64,000 nucleotides of DNA from Pseudomonas lijiangensis (GCF_018968705.1 NZ_CP076668.1:4103001-4167000); one strand, 5' to 3'; positions 35,477 through 45,480 are shown, counted from the first letter of the stretch. Translations and numbers: made by a program. The notes: generated by a model from the sequence alone, not told the origin.

Positions 35477-35512
35477 TACATGAGGATGAGGGATTTCTGG
35501 ACAGCAGAAAGC

Positions 35513-35538
35513 AAAAAAGCGACCCTAAGGTCGCTTTT
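35513..35538 (-). terminator. Terminator after the tRNA pair
   Basis: Minus-strand GCGACC/GGTCGC stem with a 4-base loop followed by six T residues, 41 bp downstream of tRNA-Asp. The A/T flanks make it potentially bidirectional. Confidence 0.88.
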
Positions 35539-35578
35539 CTGGTTGCTTCAAGGAGTTCAAGGGCCTTAAAGCTGAATA

Positions 35579-35655
35579 TGGCGCAGCGGACGGGACTCGA
35601 ACCCGCGACCCCCGGCGTGACAGGCCGGTATTCTAACCGACTGAACTACCGCTGC
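35579..35655 (-). tRNA. tRNA-Asp (anticodon GTC)
   Basis: 77 nt with a full cloverleaf: 7-bp acceptor stem GCAGCGG/CCGCTGC, anticodon loop CTGTCAC in a CCGGC/GCCGG stem, T-loop GTTCGAGTC, discriminator G and encoded CCA. Closely follows the E. coli tRNA-Asp pattern. Transcribed after tRNA-Val. Confidence 0.97.
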
Positions 35656-35676
35656 GCGTAACACTAAGAGAGAGAT

Positions 35677-35752
35677 TGGTGGGTGATGACGGGATCGAAC
35701 CGCCGACCCTCTGCTTGTAAGGCAGATGCTCTCCCAGCTGAGCTAATCACCC
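35677..35752 (-). tRNA. tRNA-Val (anticodon TAC)
   Basis: 76 nt with acceptor stem GGGTGAT/ATCACCC, D-loop 'AGCTCAGCTGGGAGAGC', anticodon TAC in the loop between CTGCC and CAGAG-side stems, T-loop GTTCGATCC, discriminator A and encoded CCA. It lies 21 bp upstream of tRNA-Asp on the same transcript. Confidence 0.97.
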
Positions 35753-35913
35753 TTCACTCTCGGTGTGGCGCGCATTCTACGGAGCGCCCCATACTCTGGC
35801 AAGCACTTTTTTAAATAATTTTTATAATCCTTCCAAAGGCTTAGCGCAGGGTTGGCCCGGACGCCCGAGCAGCGAATAATGCCCTCCTTTGTATGGAAGG
35901 AGAGATTCACCTC

Positions 35914-36834
35914 ATGTGGTTCAAAAACCTGCTTATCTATCGCCTGACCCAGGATGTACCTTTTGATGCCGAGGCGCTGGAAACTGCATTGGCGACCAAG
36001 CCGGCCCGCGCCTGTGCCAGCCAGGAGTTGACCACTTACGGTTTCGTCGCGCCGTTCGGCAAGGGCGAGGACGCACCACTGGTGCACGTCAGCCAGGACT
36101 TCCTGCTGATTGCTGCGCGCAAGGAAGAGCGCATTCTGCCCGGCAGCGTGGTGCGTGATGCATTGAAGGAAAAGGTCGACGAGATCGAAGCCGAACAGAT
36201 GCGCAAGGTCTATAAGAAAGAACGCGACCAGATCAAGGATGAAATCATCCAGGCCTTCCTGCCTCGCGCCTTTATCCGTCGCTCGGCGACCTTTGCCGCC
36301 ATCGCGCCGAAACAGGGCCTGATTCTGGTCAACGCTTCCAGCCCGAAACGTGCCGAAGATCTGCTGTCGACCCTGCGCGAAGTCATCGGCTCGCTACCGG
36401 TTCGTCCGCTGACCGTCAAGACCGCGCCAAGCGCAATCATGACCGACTGGGTCAAGACCCAGAAAGCCGCCGACAACTTCTTCGTTCTGGACGAGTGCGA
36501 ACTGCGCGACACCCACGAAGATGGCGGGATCGTGCGTTGCAAGCGTCAGGACCTGACCAGCGATGAAATCCAGCTGCACCTGAACACCGGCAAGGTCGTC
36601 ACCCAGCTTTCCCTGGCCTGGCAGGACAAGCTGTCGTTCGTGCTGGACGACAAGCTGGTGGTCAAGCGCCTGAAGTTCGAGGACCTGCTGCAGGATCAGG
36701 CAGAACAGGACGGCGGCGACGAAGCCCTGGGCCAACTGGACGCCAGCTTCACCCTGATGATGCTGACCTTCGGCGAGTTCCTGCCCGAGCTGTTCGAGGC
36801 ACTGGGCGGCGAAGAAATCCCGCAAGGGATCTGA
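35914..36834 (+). CDS. rdgC: Recombination-associated protein RdgC
   Basis: 306 residues. The ATG at 35914 starts the family-typical '[12 protein letters not shown]'; the frame open to 35893 would add seven residues. The whole chain is recognisably RdgC ('FVAPFG', '[21 protein letters not shown]', '[12 protein letters not shown]', '[19 protein letters not shown]'). RdgC forms a ring around duplex DNA in the cytosol and limits RecA loading. Length equals the family's usual ~300. A terminator follows. Confidence 0.97.
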   Translation: MWFKNLLIYRLTQDVPFDAEALETALATKPARACASQELTTYGFVAPFGKGEDAPLVHVSQDFLLIAARKEERILPGSVVRDALKEKVDEIEAEQMRKVYKKERDQIKDEIIQAFLPRAFIRRSATFAAIAPKQGLILVNASSPKRAEDLLSTLREVIGSLPVRPLTVKTAPSAIMTDWVKTQKAADNFFVLDECELRDTHEDGGIVRCKRQDLTSDEIQLHLNTGKVVTQLSLAWQDKLSFVLDDKLVVKRLKFEDLLQDQAEQDGGDEALGQLDASFTLMMLTFGEFLPELFEALGGEEIPQGI

Positions 36835-36861
36835 TTCGTCCGTCTGGACTGCAACAGGACC

Positions 36862-36890
36862 GCGCCGCCTCTATAGGCGGCGCCTCTTTT
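36862..36890 (+). terminator. Terminator after rdgC
   Basis: GCGCCGCCT/AGGCGGCGC perfect 9-bp stem with a 4-base loop and a CTCTTTT tail, 27 bp past the stop. Confidence 0.88.
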
Positions 36891-36915
36891 ATGGATACAG
36901 AAAAAGGAGCGAGCC

Positions 36916-37881
36916 ATGCGGGCACTGGTAGCCTTGAGCCGTTTTGTAGGGAATACGTTTGCGTACTGGGTGCTGTTGTTCGCCATTCTGGCGTTCCTGT
37001 TCCCTCAGGTGTTCATCGGCCTCAAAGGCTGGATTGTCCCGTTGCTGGGGCTGGTCATGTTCGGCATGGGCCTGACCCTCAAGCTTGAAGATTTCTCTGA
37101 AGTGGTGCGCAACCCCTGGCGCGTGGCCCTGGGTGTGGTCGCGCATTTCGTGATCATGCCGGGCGTTGCCTGGTTGCTGTGCCAGATCTTTCATCTGCCA
37201 CCGGAAATTGCCGTCGGCGTGATCCTGGTCGGTTGCTGCCCGAGCGGCACTTCGTCCAATGTCATGGCCTGGCTGGCCAAGGGCGATCTGGCGCTGGCCG
37301 TGGCTATCGCAGCCGTCACCACCCTGCTCGCCCCGTTGCTGACCCCGGCCCTGATCTGGTTCCTGGCCTCGGCCTGGCTGCCGGTGTCCTTCCTGGATAT
37401 GTTCTGGTCGATCCTGCAACTGGTGATGCTGCCGATCTGCCTCGGCGTCGCCGCCCAGCGTCTGCTCGGTGCCCGGGTCAGCCATGCGGTCGACGTACTG
37501 CCACTGATTTCGGTGGTCAGCATCGTAATGATCGTCTGCGCCGTGGTCGCCGCCAGTCAGGCGAAGATCGCCGAGTCCGGCCTGCTGATCATGGCCGTGG
37601 TGATCCTGCACAACACCTTCGGTTTCCTGCTGGGCTACTTCACCGGCAAGGTATTCAAGCTGCCGCTGCCGCAGCGCAAATCCCTGGCCCTGGAAGTCGG
37701 CATGCAGAACTCGGGGCTCGGCGCAGCACTGGCCAGCGCTCACTTCTCACCGCTGGCGGCGGTGCCCAGTGCGCTGTTCAGCGTCTGGCACAATATCTCG
37801 GGCGCCCTGCTCTCGACGTACTTCCGCAAGATGCCGGAAGAAAATACTCAAGCGCCAAAAGACAAACCTGTGACGAATTAA
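36916..37881 (+). CDS. Bile acid:sodium symporter (BASS) family transporter
   Basis: 321 residues, AAAGGAG before the ATG, about nine or ten membrane helices. The family signature 'VGCCPSGTSSNVMAWLAKGDLALAV' (~residues 110-135), holding the sodium-binding residues, and 'GMQNSGLGAALA' in the second half are intact. Members carry organic anions such as pantoate or ketopantoate with sodium across the inner membrane; the substrate is not readable here. Confidence 0.93.
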   Translation: MRALVALSRFVGNTFAYWVLLFAILAFLFPQVFIGLKGWIVPLLGLVMFGMGLTLKLEDFSEVVRNPWRVALGVVAHFVIMPGVAWLLCQIFHLPPEIAVGVILVGCCPSGTSSNVMAWLAKGDLALAVAIAAVTTLLAPLLTPALIWFLASAWLPVSFLDMFWSILQLVMLPICLGVAAQRLLGARVSHAVDVLPLISVVSIVMIVCAVVAASQAKIAESGLLIMAVVILHNTFGFLLGYFTGKVFKLPLPQRKSLALEVGMQNSGLGAALASAHFSPLAAVPSALFSVWHNISGALLSTYFRKMPEENTQAPKDKPVTN

Positions 37882-37926
37882 GGCACCTCTGAAGGGGCGG
37901 CAGCAGGCCAGCCCCTTCAGCGCTGT

Positions 37927-39801
37927 CTAGCGCCCTGCCCCTCTCAACGCCTTAACCTGTTCACGCACATCCGCAGGTTTCGCGGCGTCGGCTGCAATCG
38001 CAGGTCCGGCGACCAGCACCACTCGGGACCACAGGCGACGCAACAGTTTCCTGTCCGGCGCATAACTGAAGAAACTGCCCCACAACCCCTGCAACGCCAG
38101 CGGGATCACCGGCACCGGTGTCTCTTCGATCACACGACTCATGCCGCTCTTGAAGCCACTGATCTCGCCATCGCGGGTCAGCTTGCCTTCAGGGAAGATA
38201 CAGACCAGTTCACCCTCGGCCAGGTATCGGGCAATCCTTTTGAACGCCTGCTCGTAGATTTCCAGGTCCTCGTTACGCCCTGCAATCGGGATGGTCCCGG
38301 CCGTGCGGAAAATGAAGTTGAGCACCGGCAGACGGTAAATCTTGTAATACATGACGAAACGGATCGGCCGCCGCACGGCACCGCCGATCAGCAGGGCATC
38401 GACAAAGGACACATGGTTGCAGACCAGCAGGGCCGGGCCTTCTTCCGGGATCAGGTCCAGGTTCCGGTGCTCGACGCGGTACATGGAGTGGCTGAGCAGC
38501 CAGATCATGAAGCGCATGGTGAACTCGGGGACGATCTTGAAGATGTAAGCGTTGACCGCGATGTTCATCAGCGAGATCACCAGGAACAACTGCGGGATCG
38601 ACAGTTTGGCGACGCTGAGCATCAGGATGGACACGATGGCCGACATCACCATGAACAGCGCATTGAGAATGTTGTTGGAAGCAATGACCCGGGAACGCTC
38701 CTTCTCCGGGGTGCGGGACTGGATCAGCGCATACAGCGGCACGATATAGAAACCACCGAACACCCCGATGCCCAGGATATCCAGCAGCACCCACCAGGCC
38801 TGCCCGTAGGACAGCACCGCCAGCCAGTCATTGGGCTGCACGTTCTGCGGGAAACCGCCCGAATGCCACCACAGAAGCAGGCCAAACACTGTCAGCCCCA
38901 TGGAGCCGAACGGCACCAGACCGATCTCGACCTTATGGCCGGACATGCGCTCACACAGCAACGAGCCCAGCGCGATACCGATGGAGAACACCGTCAGAAT
39001 CAGGGTGACCACGGTTTCGTCGCCGTACATCCACTCCTTGGCATAGGCCGGGATCTGGGTCAGGTAAATCGCCCCCACGAACCAGAACCAGGAGTTGCCG
39101 ACAATCGAGCGCGACACCGCGGGCGTTTGCCCGAGCCCCATGCGCAAGGTGGCCCAGGACTGGGTGAAGATGTTCCAGTTCAGCTTCATTTCAGGAGAAG
39201 CCGCGGGCGCTTTCGGAATGCCGTAACTGGACACAAAGCCCAGGCACGCCACCAGCACAATGGCGGCTGACACCACAAAGGCGTAATGACTGGAGGACAT
39301 CATGATCCCGGCACCGATGGTGCCTGCCAGAATCGCCAGGAAGGTGCCCATTTCCACCAACCCGTTGCCGCCCACCAATTCGTGCTCGCGCAGGTGCTGC
39401 GGCAGGATCGAGTATTTGACCGGCCCGAACAGCGCCGAATGAGTGCCCATGGCAAACAGCGCCAGCAACATCATCCACAGGTGATTGAACAGAAACCCTG
39501 CCCCACCGACCACCATGATGCCGATCTCCGCCAGCTTGATCAGCCGGATCAGCGCATCCTTGGGATACTTCTCACCAAACTGCCCGGCCAGTGCCGAAAA
39601 CAGAAAGAACGGCAGGATGAACAGCAAGGCACACAGGTTGACGTAGATCGAACGGTCGCCCTCGATGCTCAGCTTGTAGAGAATGGCGAGGATCAGCGAT
39701 TGCTTGAAGATATTGTCATTGAACGCCCCAAGGGACTGGGTGATGAAAAACGGCAGGAAACGCCGTTTTCCGAGCAGACTGAATTGTGACTGTTGGCTCA
39801 T
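37927..39801 (-). CDS. MFS lysophospholipid flippase fused to PlsC-type acyltransferase
   Basis: 624 residues. Residues ~1-425 are an MFS transporter of the LplT type ('FFITQSLGAFNDNIFKQSL', 'HSALFGPVKYSILP'). Residues ~430-615 are a 1-acylglycerol-phosphate acyltransferase with the catalytic 'NHVSFVD' (~458-464) and 'FPEGKLT' (~532-538). In E. coli LplT flips lysophospholipids and Aas re-acylates them; here flippase and acyltransferase are one chain, without the acyl-ACP/CoA ligase part of Aas. Likely role: remodelling or repair of inner-membrane phospholipids. Confidence 0.93.
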   Translation of the reverse strand: MSQQSQFSLLGKRRFLPFFITQSLGAFNDNIFKQSLILAILYKLSIEGDRSIYVNLCALLFILPFFLFSALAGQFGEKYPKDALIRLIKLAEIGIMVVGGAGFLFNHLWMMLLALFAMGTHSALFGPVKYSILPQHLREHELVGGNGLVEMGTFLAILAGTIGAGIMMSSSHYAFVVSAAIVLVACLGFVSSYGIPKAPAASPEMKLNWNIFTQSWATLRMGLGQTPAVSRSIVGNSWFWFVGAIYLTQIPAYAKEWMYGDETVVTLILTVFSIGIALGSLLCERMSGHKVEIGLVPFGSMGLTVFGLLLWWHSGGFPQNVQPNDWLAVLSYGQAWWVLLDILGIGVFGGFYIVPLYALIQSRTPEKERSRVIASNNILNALFMVMSAIVSILMLSVAKLSIPQLFLVISLMNIAVNAYIFKIVPEFTMRFMIWLLSHSMYRVEHRNLDLIPEEGPALLVCNHVSFVDALLIGGAVRRPIRFVMYYKIYRLPVLNFIFRTAGTIPIAGRNEDLEIYEQAFKRIARYLAEGELVCIFPEGKLTRDGEISGFKSGMSRVIEETPVPVIPLALQGLWGSFFSYAPDRKLLRRLWSRVVLVAGPAIAADAAKPADVREQVKALRGAGR

Positions 39802-39926
39802 CGTCCGTGGTCCTGAATGGCTATGGGGCTGGCGAATCGGTCGCCACCCCGTGCGCTATTGAAGACGGATCCCCCACCGATGTCGATAGGCGGTGTAACG
39901 GAATCGTTATCAGAGCCCGGCCCGCT

Positions 39927-41804
39927 TCACTCCTTGCGTCGTGCCAGCCCGGACACCACTGCCACGAACAACAAGCTGAATCCCCAACCGGCGAGGATTT
40001 CAAACCACATCACGAACCTTACCCAGCGTTTGGGGCTGGTGAAGAAACCTGACATTTCAGCGAATACATTCGCCTTGGGCGTCTCGATCACCGGTGCCCA
40101 ATCATCCTCCTGGTGCAAGTTGACCAGTGGCAGCAACAGATCCAGCGAGAAGGCTATCGGGCTGAAGGCCGTGTACTCTTGCGGCAAGACATCGCACAGA
40201 TACCAGTTGGCGGTGCCAGGAGGTTCATTTCCAGTCGGCGACAGCGGCGGCGAGCACTCCTTGTAGGCGGGGTTCTGAAACACCAACGGGTCGCTGGGAG
40301 CGAAAATCGCCTGATGACTCGCAGCCCACCAATAGAAGCCAGCGCATGACAGCCAGACGCCCAGGAACCAGGGCAGCAACAGCATCGGGCGGTAGCCGTA
40401 GCTACTGAGCAGTCCATACATCGCGTGCAAAATGATCATCAAGCGCCGGTGGCACCATCGCGCAGATTCAGGCCAGCGCTTGGGACTCTGGCCGATCAGC
40501 CCCTTCTCGCGAAGCCGCTCTTCAAACTCGATCCCCACGTGCCGGGCATCCTCGGCATGACCCATTTCTTCCAGGACTTTTTGCAGTTGTCGCCAAGGTT
40601 GGGGGTAGAACTCGGGGAGTTCATCTTTTTTGGGCTTGGGAGTGACCTGCTTGTCCAGCCACTCCAGGCGGTCCTCGACTTTCATCTGCCCGTTGACATG
40701 AACGAAACCGTAAACGAAGCCGTTGAGGTTTATCTTTTTGCCCCAGCTTTCCTTATCGTCATTCAGGGATCCGACTCGTCCTCCCTGGAGTGAAACCTTG
40801 TCTGGCGGAGTCTCTAGTTTTCTCAGTATCAGTGAGCCTCCAAGGATGATCCGAGGGGCATAGATTTCGGTGATGAACTTGGCGCTGTCAGTATCCAGAT
40901 CACCTTGAAGCTGTAGACTATGCAAAACCACACGGCCTTTGGCTGTGAATCCCTTCGTTAAAAATAATGAGCCTCCCAAAGAAGCCCCGCCCATGCTGAG
41001 GGCATCACTTCCATTACCGTCGAAGCAACCCGAAGAGCAGTTAAATTGCCCAGAAATTCGGGCACCTAAAAAGCGAACGCTACCAATTGCAGAAAAACCA
41101 TCTCGAAGAAAAACACCGCCCTTAACATCAATACGGTCAGCTCTTAATGCATGCCCCGTGGCATTCTCGATGCGCGCCCCATTGCATCCCAACTCGCCAC
41201 CAATCTGCATTGCAATCAAGTCCAATCCGCCTTTGGCCTCGATCCCATTAAGGTACAGACTGTTACGGCAAGTCGCGCCATCCATAGACAGTGCCCAACT
41301 GTCCGCAACATCCAACCTGGCGTTTGATAGTGTTATCTGCCCCTGAATGTGTGAGCCCCGAAAACTGATCGCACCCGATGAAACGATATCTGTAAGCAGT
41401 AAAGCGCCCTCCGCACGGAGGCGTGCACCTCGAATCCCCTTCAGTCGGGAGCCGCGAAGAAATAGCGTATTCTTCAGCCTCGTATCTTCCAAAACCAATG
41501 CGGCTTCGAAATCACACCACCGCAGGCTTACAGGCAATGGCACATCCAGGCTACGAAGATTCAGCGTACCAGTAATGCAGGCACCACGTAGCTGCACCCC
41601 CTGCTCATGCACTATCGCCTTTTCATCACCTCCCAAGACCAGAAAACGTATAAACCAGGCACGTACCTGATTCTCTGTCGTCTTCTCTTCGGGAACGCTT
41701 GCTCCCACTTCAGCTACGGCGCCATTCCTACAACACTTCAACAGCAATTGCTCGGCAGGCAGTAACGGCAAAAAATCACTCAACGAGCGCCCTGACGGCT
41801 TCAT
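39927..41804 (-). CDS. Beta-helix-like protein with C-terminal membrane segments
   Basis: 625 residues from the ATG at 41804 (AAGGGATTTGAG upstream). Residues ~30-90 are a helical cap ('PLLPAEQLLLKCCRNG', 'RAWFIRFLVLGGDEKAIVHEQGVQL'). Residues ~90-390 are a run of degenerate five-residue-type strands ('GACITGTLNLRSLD', 'LRGSRLKGIRGARL', 'GGLDLIAMQIGGELGCNGA'), as in pentapeptide-like right-handed helices. A soluble linker follows, then two to three hydrophobic segments (~480-510, ~600-620). I recall homologues annotated only as membrane-associated oxidoreductase; nothing here shows a redox site. Base composition in 40800-41700 looks lower in GC than its neighbours, a possible sign of transfer. 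Confidence 0.8.
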   Translation of the reverse strand: MKPSGRSLSDFLPLLPAEQLLLKCCRNGAVAEVGASVPEEKTTENQVRAWFIRFLVLGGDEKAIVHEQGVQLRGACITGTLNLRSLDVPLPVSLRWCDFEAALVLEDTRLKNTLFLRGSRLKGIRGARLRAEGALLLTDIVSSGAISFRGSHIQGQITLSNARLDVADSWALSMDGATCRNSLYLNGIEAKGGLDLIAMQIGGELGCNGARIENATGHALRADRIDVKGGVFLRDGFSAIGSVRFLGARISGQFNCSSGCFDGNGSDALSMGGASLGGSLFLTKGFTAKGRVVLHSLQLQGDLDTDSAKFITEIYAPRIILGGSLILRKLETPPDKVSLQGGRVGSLNDDKESWGKKINLNGFVYGFVHVNGQMKVEDRLEWLDKQVTPKPKKDELPEFYPQPWRQLQKVLEEMGHAEDARHVGIEFEERLREKGLIGQSPKRWPESARWCHRRLMIILHAMYGLLSSYGYRPMLLLPWFLGVWLSCAGFYWWAASHQAIFAPSDPLVFQNPAYKECSPPLSPTGNEPPGTANWYLCDVLPQEYTAFSPIAFSLDLLLPLVNLHQEDDWAPVIETPKANVFAEMSGFFTSPKRWVRFVMWFEILAGWGFSLLFVAVVSGLARRKE

Positions 41805-42006
41805 CTCAAATCCCTTTACGCTGACAGCGACCAGAACGCCCGGTCTGTCGAAAAAAGAGCAGATGGTAGGCATAAGGCCCGTTGCCATCAACGACTAACC
41901 ATAACCCCCTGCGACGAAGCGCCACGCTCGACCTTGGTCGAGAAAGACGAACGCAATGCATCGTGCGAGACTGCCGCATCGAGATCGATACACTCTGGAA
42001 ATTCAT

Positions 42007-45000
42007 ATGTCGCTGTCCAGCGGGCTGATTGCTGCCGTTGCCCTGACCTACATGGCCATTATGTTTGCCATCGCCTTCTACGGCGACCGGTACAGCGCCT
42101 CGCTGCGCCCGACCATGCGCGCCTGGGTCTACAGCCTTTCGCTGGCGGTCTATTGCACCAGCTGGACATTCTTCGGCGCGGTGGGCCAGGCCGCCGAGCA
42201 GTTGTGGTCGTTTCTGCCGATCTATCTGGGGCCTATTGTCCTGATGCTGCTGGCGCCCTGGGTGCTGCAGAAGATGGTACTGATCAGCAAGCAGGAAAAC
42301 ATCACGTCGATTGCCGACTTCATTGCCGCACGCTACGGCAAGTCGCAACCGCTGGCGGTGATGGTGGCGTTGATCTGCCTGATCGGGATGCTGCCCTACA
42401 TTGCCCTGCAACTGAAAGGCATTGTTCTGGGGGTCAACATTCTGATCGGTGCGGGAGCCGAATCAACCGGCACCAGTGCCCAGGACACCGCGCTGGTGGT
42501 GTCGCTGATTCTCGCGCTGTTTACCATCGTGTTCGGCGCCCGCAATCTGGACGTCACCGAGCACCATCGTGGCATGGTACTGGCGATAGCCTTTGAAGCG
42601 CTGGTCAAGTTGCTGGCGTTCATGGCGGTCGGTGTGTTCGTCACTTTCGGTCTGTTCGATGGCTTCGACGACCTGTTCAATCAGGCCAGACTCGCACCGC
42701 GCCTTGAAGAATACTGGCAGGAAACGATCAACTGGCCTGCGATGATTGTGCAGACCGGCGTGGCGATGATGGCGATTATCTGCCTGCCCAGGCAGTTCCA
42801 CGTCACAGTGGTGGAAAACATCGAGCCACAGGACCTGAACCTGGCCAAGTGGGTATTCCCAGCCTATCTGGTCCTGGCCGGCCTGTTCGTGGTGCCCATC
42901 GCCCTGGCCGGGCAGATGCTGCTGCCGGGCTCCATGCTCCCCGACTCGTTCGTCATCAGCCTGCCCCTGGCCCATGCGCATCCCTCACTGGCGCTGCTGG
43001 CATTTATCGGGGGGGCGTCGGCTGCCACCGGCATGGTGATCGTCGCCAGTGTCGCGCTGTCGACCATGATTTCCAACGATATGCTGCTGCCCTGGCTGTT
43101 GCGGCGCAAGAATACCGAGCGGCCGTTCGAGGCGTTTCGCTACTGGATGCTTTCGGTACGCCGCATCAGCATTGTGATGATCCTGTTGCTGGCCTATGTG
43201 AGCTATCGCATGCTCGGCTCCACGGCGAGCCTGGCGACTATCGGTCAGATTGCCTTCGCCGCCATCACCCAGCTGGCTCCCGCCATGTTTGGCGCGCTGT
43301 ACTGGAAACAGGCCAACCGCCGTGGCGTATTCGCCGGTCTCGCAGCGGGGATCTTCATCTGGTTCTACACCCTGGTGCTGCCGGTGGTAGCCCATGGCAT
43401 GGACTGGTCGCTGGATAACTTCCCCTTGCTGAGCTGGCTGCATAGCAACCCTCTGGACTTGCCGATCACGCCCATGACCCAGAGCGTCGTGCTGTCGATG
43501 GTGGGTAACTGCACGCTGTTCGTGTGGGTGTCGATGCTGTCGCGCACCCGGGTTTCGGAGCACTGGCAGGCTGGTCGCTTCATCGGTCAGGAAACCCAAG
43601 TTCGCCCAGGCAGTCGTCCGTTGCTGGCCGTGCAGGTCGAGGATCTGCTGAGCCTGTCTTCCCGCTTTGTCGGCGAAGAACGCGCCCGGCAGAGCTTCCT
43701 CAGTTTCTCCTATCGCCAGGGCAAGGAGTTCAATCCGAACCAGAACGCCAATGGCGAATGGATCGCCCATACCGAACGGCTGCTGGCCGGGGTACTGGGC
43801 ACGTCATCGGCCAGGGCCGTGGTCAAGGCGGCCATCGAAGGCCGGGACATGCAGCTCGAAGACGTGGTACGCATCGCCGACGAAGCCTCGGAGGTGCTGC
43901 AATTCAACCGCGCCCTGTTGCAAGGAGCCATCGAGAACATCACCCAGGGCATCAGTGTCGTCGATCAGTCCCTGAGGCTGGTGGCCTGGAATCATCGCTA
44001 TCTGGAGCTGTTCAATTACCCGGACGGCCTGATCAGTGTCGGACGGCCGATTGCCGACATCATTCGCTACAACGCCGAGCGCGGCCTGTGCGGGCCGGGT
44101 GAGGCCGAAGTCCACGTTGCGCGGCGCCTGCACTGGATGCGTCAGGGCCGGGCGCACACTTCCGAGCGCCTGTTCCCCAATGGTCGTGTGATCGAACTGA
44201 TCGGCAACCCGATGCCCGGCGGCGGCTTCGTGATGAGCTTCACCGACATTTCGGCGTTCCGTGATGCCGAACATGCGCTCAAGGGTGCCAATGAAAGCCT
44301 GGAGCAGCGAGTTGCCGAACGGACTCATGAATTGTCGCAACTGAACATTGCCCTGACCGAGGCCAAGGGCAACGCCGAAGCCGCCAACGAGTCCAAGACC
44401 CGTTTTCTCGCGGCCGTCAGCCACGACCTGATGCAACCGCTGAATGCCGCCCGGCTGTTTTCCGCGGCGCTGTCCCATCAGGAAGAAGGCATTTCCAGCG
44501 AAGCCCAACGCTTGATCCAGCATCTGGACAGTTCGCTGCGCTCTGCCGAAGACCTGATCAGCGACCTGCTGGATATCTCACGCCTGGAAAACGGCAAGGT
44601 CACGCCGGATCGCCAGCCTTTCGTACTCAATACCCTGTTCGACACCCTGGGCGCAGAGTTCAAGGCGCTGGCTCAGGAGCAAGGCCTGAAGTTTCGGGTC
44701 AAGGGCAGCGATCTGCGGGTCGACAGTGACATCAAGCTGCTGCGCCGCATCCTGCAGAATTTCCTGACCAATGCCTTTCGCTATTCCAAAGGCCCGATCC
44801 TGCTGGGCGTCAGACGCCGTGGCGGCAACCTGAGCCTGGAAGTCTGGGACCGTGGGCCGGGCATTCCCGAAGACAAACAGAAAGTGATTTTCGAGGAATT
44901 CAAACGCCTGGACAGCCACCAGACTCACGCCGCCAAAGGCCTGGGGCTTGGTCTGGCGATTGCCGACGGCCTGTGCCGGGTGCTCGACCATCCATTGCAG

Positions 45001-45480
45001 GTCAAGTCATGGCCGGGCAAGGGCAGCATGTTCAGCGTCACGGTTGCGCTGGCTCAACCACTGACGCTGGCATCCAACGCACCGACCGAACCCAGCCGCG
45101 TGGTGCTCAATGGCATTCAAGTGCTGTGCGTGGACAATGAAGACAGCATCCTCATCGGCATGACCAGCCTGCTGTCCCGCTGGGGCTGCCAGGTATGGAC
45201 GGCACGCAACCGGCAGGAGTGCGAAACCCTCCTCAACAACGGGATTCGCCCGCAAGTGGCGCTGGTGGACTATCACCTGGACGAAGGTGAAATCGGTACC
45301 GAACTGATGGCCTGGCTGCGAACCCGACTGGGGCAACCGGTGCCGGGCGTGCTGATCAGCGCCGACGGCCGCCCGGAACTGATTGCCCAGGTGCATGCGG
45401 CAGGCCTTGATTACCTGCCCAAACCGGTCAAGCCTGCGGCGTTGCGTGCGTTGTTGAGCAGGCATGTGCAGTTGAGTTGA
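42007..45480 (+). CDS. SSS-type transporter-fused hybrid histidine kinase
   Basis: 1157 residues; ATG at 42007 begins the first membrane helix. Residues ~1-500 are a sodium:solute symporter (PutP-like) domain with about 13 helices, as in CbrA. A linker and a PAS-like domain (~640-770, 'GISVVDQSLRLVAWNHRYLELF') follow, then a coiled coil, the HisKA domain with His806 in 'AAVSHDLMQPLNA', an HATPase with 'NFLTNAFRYS' and 'GLGLGLAIADGL', and a receiver domain with phospho-acceptor Asp1088 ('VALVDYHLD'). It should sense or bind a solute at the inner membrane and signal through a response regulator not in this window. Confidence 0.94.
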   Translation: MSLSSGLIAAVALTYMAIMFAIAFYGDRYSASLRPTMRAWVYSLSLAVYCTSWTFFGAVGQAAEQLWSFLPIYLGPIVLMLLAPWVLQKMVLISKQENITSIADFIAARYGKSQPLAVMVALICLIGMLPYIALQLKGIVLGVNILIGAGAESTGTSAQDTALVVSLILALFTIVFGARNLDVTEHHRGMVLAIAFEALVKLLAFMAVGVFVTFGLFDGFDDLFNQARLAPRLEEYWQETINWPAMIVQTGVAMMAIICLPRQFHVTVVENIEPQDLNLAKWVFPAYLVLAGLFVVPIALAGQMLLPGSMLPDSFVISLPLAHAHPSLALLAFIGGASAATGMVIVASVALSTMISNDMLLPWLLRRKNTERPFEAFRYWMLSVRRISIVMILLLAYVSYRMLGSTASLATIGQIAFAAITQLAPAMFGALYWKQANRRGVFAGLAAGIFIWFYTLVLPVVAHGMDWSLDNFPLLSWLHSNPLDLPITPMTQSVVLSMVGNCTLFVWVSMLSRTRVSEHWQAGRFIGQETQVRPGSRPLLAVQVEDLLSLSSRFVGEERARQSFLSFSYRQGKEFNPNQNANGEWIAHTERLLAGVLGTSSARAVVKAAIEGRDMQLEDVVRIADEASEVLQFNRALLQGAIENITQGISVVDQSLRLVAWNHRYLELFNYPDGLISVGRPIADIIRYNAERGLCGPGEAEVHVARRLHWMRQGRAHTSERLFPNGRVIELIGNPMPGGGFVMSFTDISAFRDAEHALKGANESLEQRVAERTHELSQLNIALTEAKGNAEAANESKTRFLAAVSHDLMQPLNAARLFSAALSHQEEGISSEAQRLIQHLDSSLRSAEDLISDLLDISRLENGKVTPDRQPFVLNTLFDTLGAEFKALAQEQGLKFRVKGSDLRVDSDIKLLRRILQNFLTNAFRYSKGPILLGVRRRGGNLSLEVWDRGPGIPEDKQKVIFEEFKRLDSHQTHAAKGLGLGLAIADGLCRVLDHPLQVKSWPGKGSMFSVTVALAQPLTLASNAPTEPSRVVLNGIQVLCVDNEDSILIGMTSLLSRWGCQVWTARNRQECETLLNNGIRPQVALVDYHLDEGEIGTELMAWLRTRLGQPVPGVLISADGRPELIAQVHAAGLDYLPKPVKPAALRALLSRHVQLS

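Larger units (their letters stand above)
34869..35578. other. 710-bp region upstream of the receptor operon
   Basis: No gene supported; the plus-strand open frames here have no family signal. It holds the receptor leader, a CTGTC/GACAG hairpin near 35064-35077, an AT-rich stretch (~35300-35350), a REPIN (35403-35476) and the tRNA terminator (35513-35538). The AT-rich stretch may mark the edge of an acquired segment between fklB and the tRNAs. Confidence 0.5.
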
